From positions 62,001 to 126,000 of the forward strand of contig NZ_LIPV01000009.1 in the NCBI RefSeq assembly GCF_001418255.1: a stretch of 64,000 nucleotides of DNA. Direction: 5' to 3'. Source of the stretch: Thiomonas bhubaneswarensis. Lineage in GTDB: Bacteria > Pseudomonadota > Gammaproteobacteria > Burkholderiales > Burkholderiaceae_C. The translations under genes and the position numbers were made by a program. Below are positions 29,001 through 36,694 of this stretch, piece by piece; the first letter of the stretch is position 1, and every line of letters starts with the position of its first letter. Below the pieces are notes generated by a model, which was given only the letters and a program-made list of their open reading frames with translations, searched no databases and was not told where the DNA came from.

Positions 29001-30266
29001 CCGCTGATCGGCCACGACTACCGCGCCGAAGGTCGGCTGCAACTGGCGGTGCAAGGCCACGGCACGCTGGCCGCGCCGCAGTTCAGCGGCTCGCTCGAAG
29101 GGCGGGCACTGCAGCTGGCCTGGCCCGCGCAGGGTCTCGATCTGAAGAACGGCGTGCTGCGCGCCCACTTCACCGGCGACAGGCTGGCGCTCGACCAGTT
29201 GCAGCTCCAGGGCGGCAAGGGACAGCTCACGGCCACCGGCGACGCCCGGCTGCAGAATGGCCTGCCCCGCGCCACCCTCGACCTCAAGGCCGACAGGCTG
29301 CAACTGCTCAGCCGCCCTGATCGACAGCTCGTGCTCAGCGGCACCGCACAGGCCCGCCTCGCCGACAAGGTGCTCGCGCTCACCACCGACCTCACCGCCG
29401 ACCGTGCCGACATCGCCCTGCCGCGCGCCAGCGGTCCCACGTTGAGCAGCGACGTGGTGATCGAAGGCAGAACGCCGCCAGAGACCAAACCCGCCGCCGC
29501 CATGCCGCATGCGGTGCGGTTCGACGGCACCTTCAACCTCGGCTCGAACTTCCACATCTACGGCCAGGGGCTGGACGCGATGCTGGCTGGAAGCGTGCGC
29601 GTACGCGCCGAAGACGGCGCCACCCCCACGGCCACAGGCAGCATCGATGTCGTCAAGGGCGAATACACCGCCTACGGCCAGCAACTGCAGGTCACGACGG
29701 GGCGCGTCAACTTCGCCGGGCCGGTGGACAACCCGGGGCTGAACATCACCGCGACCCGGCCCAACCTGCCCACGGGCATCGAAGTCGGCGTGAACATCGG
29801 CGGCAGCGCGCGCCAACCCGTGGTCAAACTCACCTCGACGCCGACCATGCCCGACACCGAAATCCTGTCCTGGCTGGTGCTGGGTCAGCCGCTGAGCCAG
29901 GTCGGCGCCTCCGACATCGGCCTGCTGCAGACCGCCGCCGCAGCCCTGCTCGGCCCCAGCAACGGCCAGCCGCTGCAAACCCGGCTGGCGCATGCCGTGG
30001 GGCTGGACAGCATCAGCGTGCAAAGCGCCAACAGCACCACCGGCACCAACGGTACAACGGCGACCGGCACGGGAGGACTGTCCGGCACGGTGGTGACGCT
30101 GAGCAAGCGTCTGTCGTCCAACACCCTGGTGACCTTTTCGCGCGGGCTCGACGGCGTGTCCAACCTTTTCAACATCCAGTACCAGCTCACCCGGCGCCTC
30201 TCCATCCAGGCGCAGACCGGCACCGAGAACGCGCTCGACCTGTTCTATACCTTCGAGTTCCGCTGA
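26082..30266 (+). CDS. tamB: Translocation and assembly module subunit, AsmA-like bridging protein
   Basis: The 1394-residue protein has a single N-terminal transmembrane helix (about residues 24-48) and a very long periplasmic region of repeated beta strands, ending in the DUF490/TamB domain. The last residues LDLFYTFEFR match the family's C-terminal signature that inserts beside TamA. The start overlaps the tamA stop, which indicates translational coupling. TamB spans the periplasm and forms a hydrophobic groove proposed to carry lipid. The GC-rich codon bias leaves a 1,326-codon open frame on the opposite strand, which is a shadow. Confidence 0.93.
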   Translation: MADDSTPTTHPPARPRRGLRLAAWTLAAAGAVVLGAAAAVFWLGSASGLQWLAARSPLRLGTTQITLKDVQGSLWGSLRIGQLQIVTADVTTTLDQAQLTWAPAALWQRTLHIQSLSARQIDITQTHTGPAASPPQLPASLRLPLRIDLDHFDLGAFSIGPPGALRPYGHFSGELHYGQGSYRARIKADTPWARATLQAQLADAAPYPLQATLKATHIGPRGHAAAGNAADLRAQGTLRDLDLTGTLQMDAAHASLQASLTPFDATPLRSARLTAQALDPAAFSAGLPRAALDVQFDLGPSSAQHLAGRLQVRNALPGTIDQRRLPLRSLSATLAGDGDEATARDLHIDLGPGGRIRGTLTWTRPTLQARLQVDQLDARALDGKLTTTRLSGPVTIAASAQQQSAQIALAQPGWDVRLQAQRQGDTVQVQRLRLAAPGGQLEASGSLTTSGAQPFDLRASLRRFDPSRFGAYPQAELSADVTARGTLDPRQARLALQLEPSVWRGHTFTGHARLALDAQRLWDVDAVLALGANQLQAKGAFGRPLDVLQWTLNAPQLAQIDPSLQGNAQAEGQLRGGVQAPAGKVSLQATGLRWGKALALQRLSARSTFSTGQARPGTTATLATLLDRLAGTLEVDLDGLNWHQGGQTVQLHSLQTQAQTTAGLKGQLDLRMRLQQLRLAGLGKAQRDTTLNTASLEVTGTRAQHSIALNAQGQLPLGGAEGASATGASASAQQPLPLDLHLRAQGGWLGEQQGWRGQITALDNGGPLALKLQAPAALDLAFTPLRLQLQHAALQLEAGRIDLNNLQWAPGLLRTEGRMKAVQTADLLRLAGIAPARVRNTLVLSGDWNIDAGTSVEGHVHLQRDSGDIALQVAAPPAQRAGTVTFGPTCDATFGQAATRGGFMPLDIGQLVLDLTARNNRLQAQGVLQTGIGTVQASGQVQLSRRGNLWGIAADTPLQLDAGADMPSLAWAAPLIGHDYRAEGRLQLAVQGHGTLAAPQFSGSLEGRALQLAWPAQGLDLKNGVLRAHFTGDRLALDQLQLQGGKGQLTATGDARLQNGLPRATLDLKADRLQLLSRPDRQLVLSGTAQARLADKVLALTTDLTADRADIALPRASGPTLSSDVVIEGRTPPETKPAAAMPHAVRFDGTFNLGSNFHIYGQGLDAMLAGSVRVRAEDGATPTATGSIDVVKGEYTAYGQQLQVTTGRVNFAGPVDNPGLNITATRPNLPTGIEVGVNIGGSARQPVVKLTSTPTMPDTEILSWLVLGQPLSQVGASDIGLLQTAAAALLGPSNGQPLQTRLAHAVGLDSISVQSANSTTGTNGTTATGTGGLSGTVVTLSKRLSSNTLVTFSRGLDGVSNLFNIQYQLTRRLSIQAQTGTENALDLFYTFEFR

Positions 30267-30358
30267 AGCATGGCCGATCAGTTCCCTCTCCCGGATGGCG
30301 TGGAGGGTTTGAGCGTTTATCTAAGATGAGAGCATGACTGCTGAAGTGAGGTCCACCC

Positions 30359-31150
30359 ATGGCGACCAAACCCCTGAAAATCGGCATTTCCGCGCGCATC
30401 GACCATCCCCAGCCGGGGCAGGTCGGGCTGCGCAGCAAAACCCTGCAGTATCTGGAGCAATCGGTGGCGCACTGGGCCATGTCGCGCGACGTGCTGGTGT
30501 TCATGGTGCCCACCGTGGCCACGGGCAGCGGACTGGTTCGCAGCAACATCCGTCTGAGCGACTACGCCGACGCGCTCGACGGGCTCATCCTTCAGGGCGG
30601 TTCCGACATGAGCCCGCACAGCTACGGCGAAGAACCGCTGAAGCCCGAGTGGGCCGGCGACCCGGTGCGCGACGGCTATGAAATGGAACTGCTGCACGAG
30701 TTCATCGAAGTGCGCAAGCCGGTGCTTGGCATCTGCCGCGGGGCGCAGCTCATCAACGTCGCCATGGGCGGCACGCTGTATCAAGACCTGCCCACCCAGC
30801 TCACCAGCAGCCAGACCCAGCACCTCAGCGACGCCTACGACCGGCATTACCACCCGGTGCGATTCACCGAAGGCGGCCTGCTCGCCCGCCTCTACCCCGA
30901 GGTCGATCCCGGCAGCCTGAACATCGTCTCGGTGCACCACCAGGCGGTGCGCACCCTGGGCCGCGATCTGGTGGTGGACGCAATCAGCCCCGAAGACGGC
31001 CTTGCGGAGGCCATACGCGGCACCGGCCGCAACTTTCTGCTGGGCCTGCAGTGGCACCCGGAATTCCACCATCCCTCCAACCCCGAGCTGCTCGACTGCA
31101 CCCCCATTCTCGACGAGTTCCTGCGCAACGTGCGCAAGCGTCGCTGGTAA
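30359..31150 (+). CDS. Class I glutamine amidotransferase-like gamma-glutamyl hydrolase (peptidase C26, PuuD-like)
   Basis: The 263-residue protein has the catalytic Cys126 in LGICRGAQLINVAMGG and the His/Glu pair in LQWHPEFH near residue 242, with the family's LDGLILQGGSDMSPHSYG strand before the nucleophile. PuuD removes glutamate from gamma-glutamyl-GABA in putrescine use. Other members act on different gamma-glutamyl amides. No putrescine genes are nearby, so the substrate is open. The start follows a GAGG site, and the ICMT-like gene begins four bases after its stop. Confidence 0.87.
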   Translation: MATKPLKIGISARIDHPQPGQVGLRSKTLQYLEQSVAHWAMSRDVLVFMVPTVATGSGLVRSNIRLSDYADALDGLILQGGSDMSPHSYGEEPLKPEWAGDPVRDGYEMELLHEFIEVRKPVLGICRGAQLINVAMGGTLYQDLPTQLTSSQTQHLSDAYDRHYHPVRFTEGGLLARLYPEVDPGSLNIVSVHHQAVRTLGRDLVVDAISPEDGLAEAIRGTGRNFLLGLQWHPEFHHPSNPELLDCTPILDEFLRNVRKRRW

Positions 31151-31154
31151 ACCC

Positions 31155-31598
31155 ATGCAGACCCATACCCTTTCCCGCCTCTGGGTGGCCGCACAGTTCG
31201 GACTCATCGGCCTGATGGTTCTCTGGCCTTCGCCGCATTGGAGCCGAGGCTGGGTGTCCTACCTGCTGCTGGCCGCAGGCGCCGCGCTGGTGCTTTGGGT
31301 GTTCTGGCACAACAGGCCGGGCAATTTCAACATCGTGCCCGAGCCGCGCCAGGGCGCGCATCTGGTGACGACGGGCCCGTACCGCTGGGTGCGTCACCCC
31401 ATGTATGTGGCGCTGTTGCTGTTCATGGCCGGTGTGGCCGCTGCGGCGCACAGCCCGGTGCAGTGGGCCTTGTGGCTCGCCTTGTGCGTGGTGCTCAACT
31501 TCAAGGCCGCCATGGAAGAGCGTCTGCTGTCAGGCGTCTGGCCGGAGTACGTCGGGTATCAGCGCGTCACCCGGCGCTTCATTCCGGGCGTGTGGTGA
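31155..31598 (+). CDS. ICMT/PEMT-like membrane methyltransferase
   Basis: The 147-residue protein has about four transmembrane segments and the family core TTGPYRWVRHPMYVALLL, followed by EERLLSGVWPEYVGYQRVTR. This matches the isoprenylcysteine carboxyl methyltransferase-like family, which uses S-adenosylmethionine at the membrane. Bacterial substrates are mostly unknown. The ATG at 31155 follows the amidotransferase stop by four bases, so the two are probably cotranscribed. Its last 69 bases overlap the convergent EamA-like gene. Confidence 0.82.
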   Translation: MQTHTLSRLWVAAQFGLIGLMVLWPSPHWSRGWVSYLLLAAGAALVLWVFWHNRPGNFNIVPEPRQGAHLVTTGPYRWVRHPMYVALLLFMAGVAAAAHSPVQWALWLALCVVLNFKAAMEERLLSGVWPEYVGYQRVTRRFIPGVW

Positions 31599-32315
31599 GG
31601 CGGCGGCGAGAAGAAACGGAAACGCCAGACCGCCACAGAGGGTCTGCACGAAGATCGCGCCAAGCGCGTCGGTGCCGGGCAGAAAGTTCCAGCTCGGGCT
31701 GAAAGCCACCGCAGCCAGGGGCAGCAGCAGCGCGGCGACGCAGAGTTGGTAGAAGCGCCAGCGCATGAGATCCTGGGGCTGCATCTGGGCGCATTGCATC
31801 TGCGCAAACCCCAGAGCGAACGCCCATGCGGCAACCGCCGAGAGCAGCCCGGCGCCCCAATGTCCACCGAACCATGACCAGCCCACCAGCAGTGCCACCG
31901 CGCCCGCGCCAATCAAGAACCGCCACCACGCACTGCGCTGCCTGAGCCCTTGCAGCAATGCCAGAAACATCCCCAGCAGCAGCGCGAACACCACCGCCAC
32001 GCGCCACAGCGGCATCCGGCCCACGGCGAGGTACAGGCAGGCCCATTGCAGGGTGAACAGACCACCACCCCAGAGCGCCGACCACAACGAGGCGCCCTGC
32101 GCAAACAGCGCCAGCCCGCGCCAGCGCGTGTAAAGCCAAAGCAGCAACATGGCCCAGGCCACCGCGATCGCAGCCTGGAACAAGGCCGCCACCTGCGGCG
32201 CCGCGTACTGCACACTGCCGTACTGCAGCAGCCAGCACAGGAGGGCCATGGCCAGCAAGACCATTGATTGGAGCCTCGGAATCTGGGGCGTAGCAAACAG
32301 AGCCATGCCGCGCAT
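31530..32315 (-). CDS. EamA-like membrane protein (drug/metabolite transporter type)
   Basis: The 261-residue protein is almost entirely hydrophobic, with about nine transmembrane helices. The order of helices and the internal similarity between halves suggest the EamA/DMT superfamily, but no strong motif is present, so the assignment is tentative. The 3' end overlaps the convergent methyltransferase gene by 69 bases. The ATGs at 32315 and 32306 are both possible starts. A family 1 repeat element lies just upstream. Confidence 0.6.
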   Translation of the reverse strand: MRGMALFATPQIPRLQSMVLLAMALLCWLLQYGSVQYAAPQVAALFQAAIAVAWAMLLLWLYTRWRGLALFAQGASLWSALWGGGLFTLQWACLYLAVGRMPLWRVAVVFALLLGMFLALLQGLRQRSAWWRFLIGAGAVALLVGWSWFGGHWGAGLLSAVAAWAFALGFAQMQCAQMQPQDLMRWRFYQLCVAALLLPLAAVAFSPSWNFLPGTDALGAIFVQTLCGGLAFPFLLAAASPHARNEAPGDALIPDVLRPDA

Positions 32316-32351
32316 TGTGGCCGAAGTTCGGATTGGGCCAAGCCTGACGGC

Positions 32352-32521
32352 CTAGGAGCCTGTCGGGCTTGGGGCGCGGATAGCGAAAAATGGGCCTGTG
32401 GATGCCATGTGGCGGCGGGTTTGCAGCTCCATAGCCGTTGCTATGGGGCAAAAAGCCGCTGCCGCAGGGCGCCGCAGGGTCATTTTGCAGCCCGTGATCC
32501 TCAAGTCCGACAGGCTCCTAG
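32352..32521. repeat. Short inverted-repeat element, family 1, copy B
   Basis: The 170-bp element has termini CTAGGAGCCTGTCGGGCTTG at 32352-32371 and a nearly exact complement ending at 32521. Its interior shares GGATGCCATGTGGCGGCGG and CATTTTGCAGCCC with copies A and C, and also contains the segment AAAAAGCCGCTGCCGCAGGG seen in copy C. Confidence 0.82.
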
Positions 32522-32609
32522 GCTGCGAGCGCCGCGCACGTCCATCGCTGAGACACGTCAATTCACCGCCGCGCGAAATCTGCTGAAATGCAGATACGTC
32601 TGACGCTTC

Positions 32610-32781
32610 AACCCAGATTGTATGAGTGCATGGGATGATGGCCAGGCGGGTTGGGGATGGATTTGGCCCCGTGCTGCGCCCATAGCCCGAGCTATGGGCG
32701 CAGCACGGGGGCAAAGACGCCCCAAACCGACCGCCAGCACCCATGCAGGCGCAAAGCGCCGCCTCATGGACAATCTGGGTT
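32610..32781. repeat. Short inverted-repeat element, family 2, copy 1
   Basis: The 172-bp element runs from AACCCAGATTGT to ACAATCTGGGTT. At its centre is a perfect 20-bp-arm palindrome (32667-32710, loop CCGA). The whole element could fold into one long hairpin. A second copy, about 85% alike by eye, lies at 34738-34915. It ends 11 bases before the CopD-like start codon and creates a spurious upstream extension of that gene's frame. Confidence 0.85.
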
Positions 32782-32792
32782 CAACCACTGCC

Positions 32793-33266
32793 ATGAACTG
32801 GACTTTTTTCGCGCAATCCCTTCACTTGCTCGCCGTGATCCTGTGGATCGGCGGCATCCTCTTCATGGACGGGTTTCTGGCGCCGGCGCTGCGTCGCGCC
32901 ATCGCTCAGGCAGAGCCTCGGGCCCGGTTGCTTTACGTGCTGTTTCGCAACTTTTTCGCGGCAATCTGGGGCGCGGGTGCGACGCTGGTGATCACGGGTT
33001 ACGGCATGGTGTTTCTGCGCGGTGGCTTCGGCGTGCTCGGGTCGGCGCAATGGGTCATGGTGGTGCTGGGCACCGTCATGGTCTTGCTGGCCCTCTATAT
33101 CTTTTTCGTGCCCTTCCTGCGCATGCGGGCGGCGGTGCTCGGCGGCCGATGGGACGCCGCCTGCGCCCAGGCAGGGAGAATCCGTCTGCTGTCGAGCGTG
33201 AACATCGTGCTCGCCGTGCCGACGGTGTTGTCGGGCATCTGGTCGATTTTCGGCGCGCCGTTTTGA
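32793..33266 (+). CDS. CopD-like small membrane protein
   Basis: The 157-residue protein has four transmembrane helices, starting with SLHLLAVILWIGGILFMDGF. This helix with its conserved His and Trp-Ile-Gly-Gly recalls the CopD/DUF2269-like superfamily of copper or haem-binding membrane proteins. The role is unknown. The ATG at 32793 is used because the region before it belongs to a repeat element. The open frame back to 32622 is an artefact of that element. It is convergent with the GST gene. Confidence 0.7.
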   Translation: MNWTFFAQSLHLLAVILWIGGILFMDGFLAPALRRAIAQAEPRARLLYVLFRNFFAAIWGAGATLVITGYGMVFLRGGFGVLGSAQWVMVVLGTVMVLLALYIFFVPFLRMRAAVLGGRWDAACAQAGRIRLLSSVNIVLAVPTVLSGIWSIFGAPF

Positions 33267-33279
33267 CCCGAAGGTGAGC

Positions 33280-33894
33280 TCAGGCCTTCTTGGCCTCGCG
33301 CTCGGCGGCCAGGGTGGCGGCCACGCCGGGCCGGGCTTCCATGCGGGCCTGGTAGCGAGCCAGCGCGGGCCAGGGCGACAGATCGACGCCGACATAGCCT
33401 GCCCAGCTCATCACGGTGTAGAGATAGGCGTCGGCCACGCTGAAGCCGCTCGGCAGCAGGTAATCGTGCTTGTCCAGCGTCTGCGCAATCAGGGCGAAAC
33501 GGTCTGCGAGTCTGGCCTTCTGCGCCGCCACCAGCTCGGCGCTGCTGGCCGGGTTGAACAGCGGGCTGAACTGTTTGTGCAGTTCGGTGGAGATGAAATT
33601 CAGCCACTCCTGCAACTGGTAGCGCGCCAGCGTGCCATTGGCCGGGGCGAGGTTCAGCTCGGGCTTGCGGTCGGCCAGGTACTGCACGATGGCCGGGCCT
33701 TCGGTGAGGATGGTGCCGTCGTCGAGTTCCAGGGTGGGCACGTAGCCCTTGGGGTTGATGGTGCGGAAATCGCGGCCGTCGCTGGTCTGCTTGGACTTGA
33801 GGTCGACCTTGACGCCGTCGAACGGCAGACCGAGTTCGTGCAGGACGATGTGCGGCGACAGTGAACAGGCGCCGGGGCTGAAGTAGAGCTTCAT
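33280..33894 (-). CDS. Glutathione S-transferase, beta class
   Basis: The 204-residue protein begins MKLYFSPGACSLSPHIVLHE, the usual start of bacterial beta-class enzymes with Cys10 as the likely thiol ligand. The thioredoxin-like half contains NPKGYVPTLELDDGTILTEG, including the cis-proline and the Glu-Gly pair that bind glutathione. The all-helical half has the SVADAYLYTV N-capping motif. It conjugates glutathione to electrophiles in the cytoplasm. The ATG at 33894 follows CTGGAGA. Longer open frame upstream is not coding. Confidence 0.92.
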   Translation of the reverse strand: MKLYFSPGACSLSPHIVLHELGLPFDGVKVDLKSKQTSDGRDFRTINPKGYVPTLELDDGTILTEGPAIVQYLADRKPELNLAPANGTLARYQLQEWLNFISTELHKQFSPLFNPASSAELVAAQKARLADRFALIAQTLDKHDYLLPSGFSVADAYLYTVMSWAGYVGVDLSPWPALARYQARMEARPGVAATLAAEREAKKA

Positions 33895-33982
33895 TGATGG
33901 GTCTCCAGGAAGTGCGCTGCGATCTGGCGCCGCAGCAGAGCCCATCCTAAGCCGCCATGAAGATTCGTGCAGGCGCTGCGAT

Positions 33983-34714
33983 TCAGCCGGGTGCCGTGGC
34001 GCGCGCCTGCCGCGCCAGATCGACCAGCGCGGCGCGCGCGGCTTCGGCGTCGAGCACAGGCGTCGCAAAGTCGAAGCGCAGCACATGGCCGTCGGCGCGC
34101 ACGTCGAAGCCGTCGCAGTCGATGCCCACCATGCTCGCGTCCAGCACGTCCACGCCATGTACATGGCGGCAGTATTCGCGCAGGTTGTGCGCATGGTCAG
34201 CGTTCATGTGCTCGAGGATGCCGTCTTCGGCCTCGGCCAGCGCGGGCGCGGCGGGCGGGGCATAGCGCTCGGGACGAATCCAGTGAATCTTGCCGAAGCC
34301 GCCGATGTAGCGCACGTCTTCCACGCGCAGGCGGTAGAAGTGAAAGTCGTGCATGGCGAAATAGTCCGCAGCCTGCGGCAGGTAGCGCAGATAGCGCGCG
34401 CCGAAGGCGGTCTTGTCGGGCAGGCGTTCGGCGCGCGCCACCAGGGTGACGCGGCCAGCGGCCTGCATGTCTTCGGCGCAGGGATGAACGATCAGACTCA
34501 CCCTCGGGTCGGCGTCGATGTTCTTGGTGTGCTCGGCCAGGGTGGAAATGAGAATGACGGGATGACCCTCGTGATCGAGCACATAGGGCGAGACAGAGCC
34601 AAAGGGAAAACCGCCCAGCCGTTTCGACAGGGTGGACAGCACACCATTCTGATGCTGGCGCACGAACAGCCGGGCCTCCTGGCCCAGAGCCAGCGCGTGT
34701 TCGGTATCGGCCAT
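33983..34714 (-). CDS. HugZ-like haem-utilisation / pyridoxamine oxidase-fold protein
   Basis: The 243-residue protein has an FMN-binding split-barrel domain (about residues 12-150, with FGSVSPYVLDHEGHPVILIS and RVSLIVHP) and a C-terminal DUF2470-type domain starting near LEHMNADHAHNLREYC. This two-domain layout is that of HugZ and HutZ, which degrade or hold haem, and of related flavin oxidoreductases. No haem uptake genes are close by, so a broader redox role is possible. The start is ATG at 34714 with an AAGGAGAA site. A family 2 repeat lies just upstream. Confidence 0.82.
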   Translation of the reverse strand: MADTEHALALGQEARLFVRQHQNGVLSTLSKRLGGFPFGSVSPYVLDHEGHPVILISTLAEHTKNIDADPRVSLIVHPCAEDMQAAGRVTLVARAERLPDKTAFGARYLRYLPQAADYFAMHDFHFYRLRVEDVRYIGGFGKIHWIRPERYAPPAAPALAEAEDGILEHMNADHAHNLREYCRHVHGVDVLDASMVGIDCDGFDVRADGHVLRFDFATPVLDAEAARAALVDLARQARATAPG

Positions 34715-34737
34715 GATGAGTTCTCCTTGTTGGGTTT

Positions 34738-34915
34738 AACCCAGATTGTTCATTAGGGCGCGGGATGATGGCGAGGCGGGTTGGGGATGGATTTGGCCCC
34801 GGGCGACAAGCCCATAGCCCAAGCTATGGGCGCGAAGCACGGGGGCAAAGACACCCCAAACCGACCGCCAGCGCCCGTGCAGGCGCGAAGCGCCGCCTCA
34901 TGGACAATCTGGGTT
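34738..34915. repeat. Short inverted-repeat element, family 2, copy 2
   Basis: The 178-bp element runs from AACCCAGATTGT to ACAATCTGGGTT, matching copy 1 at 32610-32781 along its whole length. The central palindrome is partly decayed (CCCATAGCCCAAGCTATGGG remains). It sits between the hugZ-like start and the ampG stop. Confidence 0.85.
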
Positions 34916-34955
34916 TCATTCGAGCAGTGGCAGCTTAAGAGCCGCTGAATGCCGT

Positions 34956-36326
34956 TCAGCCATGCGGATCGACGACGTCGCGGGCGGTAATGGTGTCGCG
35001 CAGCCAGTAGATCAGCACCACGCCGGGCACGGCTGCGGCCACCGTGAACAGGTAGAAAGTGGGCCAGCCCAGCGCATCGACCAGATAGCCCGTGGCCGGG
35101 CCGACGTACACCCGGCCCACCGCCGAGAGCGCCGACAGCAGGGCGAACTGCGTGGCCGAAAACCGCACGTCGCACAGCGCCGAGAGCAGCGCGACGAAGG
35201 CCGCGGTACCCATGCCGCCGGTGAAGTTCTCCACCCCCACCGCCAGGCCCATCAGCGCCAGACTGGGCGGCGACACCGCCAGCATCCAGTACGCTAGGTT
35301 CGACGCCCCCTGCAAGACGCCAAACAGCAGCAGCGCGCGCCACAGCCCCAGCCGCGCCTGCAAGGCCCCGCCCAGCAGGGCGCCGACGATGGTAGCCGCC
35401 AGCCCCATGCTTTTGTTCATCAGCCCCACATCGGCCGGGCTGAAGCCCACGCCCCGGATCAGAAAAGTGGTGGAAAGCGCCCCGGCGAACGCATCGCCCA
35501 GCTTGTAGAACACGATGGCCAGCAGCAAGACCCAGGCCTCTTTGCGGCTGAAAAACTCCTGCAGCGGCTCGACCACGGCCTCGCGCAAGGTGCGCGGCGG
35601 ACGGCCGTGCACCGGCGGGCGCGGCGCCCACAGCGTCACCAGCGTCAAGCCCAGCATCAGCGCGGCCATGAGGGCGTAGATGCCGCGCCAGCCGGTCACA
35701 TCGGTGGCCAGCCACAGCGCCAGACCGCCGGAGACGATCATCGCCAGGCGATAGCCCAGCACCAGCACCGCGGCGCCGGCGGCCCGCTCCTGTGGCGGCA
35801 GCACGTCGGTGCGGTAGGCGTCGATCACGATGTCTTGCGAGGCCGAAAAGAAGGCCACGCCCACGGCCAGCAGCAGCAGGGGCACCGCGCGGGCACTGGC
35901 TGCGTCCACGCCCAGGCGCTCGGCTGCGTGCACCAGCCCAGGCCAGGCGGCGGCCTGATCGGGGCCAGGCACGCCCACCAGCGCCATCAGCCCCAGCGCG
36001 CCCGCGAGCAACAGTTGCGCCAGCAGCAGCCAGCCGCGACGCCGACCGAGCCAGTTGCCCCACAGCGGCACGGCGTACCGATCCATCGCCGGCGACCACA
36101 GGAACTTGAACACATAGGCCTGCCCCACCAGGGTGGCGAAGCCGATGGCCTTGAGGCTCAACCCCTCGACCGTCAGCCAGGCCTGCAGCGTGCCCGCAGT
36201 CAGCGCCAGCGGCAGCCCCGACGAAAACCCGAGCAGAAGAATGGCGGCGATGCGGCGATTGCCGAACACCGCCCAGGCCGAGACGGCGGGCGGTGTATCG
36301 TGGATGGATTCTGCGGGAGCGGACAT
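34956..36326 (-). CDS. ampG: AmpG-like muropeptide permease (MFS)
   Basis: The 456-residue MFS protein with about 12-14 helices has the AmpG signatures GFSSGLPLALTAGTLQAWL near the N-terminus, SPAMDRYAVPL after the second helix and SASQDIVIDAYRTDVL in the middle. AmpG imports anhydro-muropeptides from the periplasm for cell-wall recycling and, in some species, beta-lactamase induction. No ampC or ampR is in the window. The ATG at 36326 gives the usual short cytoplasmic N-terminus. The open frame upstream to 36701 is a shadow. Confidence 0.9.
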   Translation of the reverse strand: MSAPAESIHDTPPAVSAWAVFGNRRIAAILLLGFSSGLPLALTAGTLQAWLTVEGLSLKAIGFATLVGQAYVFKFLWSPAMDRYAVPLWGNWLGRRRGWLLLAQLLLAGALGLMALVGVPGPDQAAAWPGLVHAAERLGVDAASARAVPLLLLAVGVAFFSASQDIVIDAYRTDVLPPQERAAGAAVLVLGYRLAMIVSGGLALWLATDVTGWRGIYALMAALMLGLTLVTLWAPRPPVHGRPPRTLREAVVEPLQEFFSRKEAWVLLLAIVFYKLGDAFAGALSTTFLIRGVGFSPADVGLMNKSMGLAATIVGALLGGALQARLGLWRALLLFGVLQGASNLAYWMLAVSPPSLALMGLAVGVENFTGGMGTAAFVALLSALCDVRFSATQFALLSALSAVGRVYVGPATGYLVDALGWPTFYLFTVAAAVPGVVLIYWLRDTITARDVVDPHG

Positions 36327-36373
36327 CGGGCGGGGGAGGCAGAGTGAGCTCGCAGGATACCCAAGCCCGCGGC

Positions 36374-36694
36374 TCAACCCGGCGTCATGTCCCCCGGCAG
36401 CGGCCAGCCGAGCAATTCGGCCAGACGATTGACCACCCACTGCGCCTCGGTCAGATTCACGCCGGAGTCGGGCGCGCACAGCCCGCGATACACGCGCGAC
36501 AACACATCGTCGTCGGTCACATGCAGACTGGACTTGATGTCCGCCGCGTGCTCGGTCAGCATGGTGGCGAGGTCTTCGCAGAACTCGTAGCGCGCGGCGA
36601 TGACCTCGCGCTGGGCGCTGGGGCGGGTGCCATGCGGCGCCAGATACAGCGCGATGAAAGACGGCGGCACAATGAGCTGCGAGTCGTCGCTCAT
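36374..36694 (-). CDS. Conserved hypothetical protein
   Basis: The protein of about 106 residues has no recognised domain. It is mostly helical, acidic, and contains QREVIAARYEFCEDLATMLT and GLCAPDSGVNLTEAQWVVNR. I recall similar proteins in Burkholderiales labelled ATPase with chaperone activity, but no nucleotide-binding motif is visible, so that label is not supported here. Its ATG at 36694 shares a base with the stop of the aldo/keto reductase gene (TGATG); a second ATG at 36697 would overlap by four bases. The two are translationally coupled. Confidence 0.7.
   Translation of the reverse strand: MSDDSQLIVPPSFIALYLAPHGTRPSAQREVIAARYEFCEDLATMLTEHAADIKSSLHVTDDDVLSRVYRGLCAPDSGVNLTEAQWVVNRLAELLGWPLPGDMTPG

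Noticed and set aside
26043-30023. A 1,326-codon open frame on the minus strand
   Set aside because: It is the antisense shadow of tamB, caused by high GC and repeated codon use; it has no known domain and no ribosome site.
36374-36694. Label ATPase with chaperone activity for the small gene
   Set aside because: No Walker motif or other ATPase feature can be seen; kept as a hypothetical protein.
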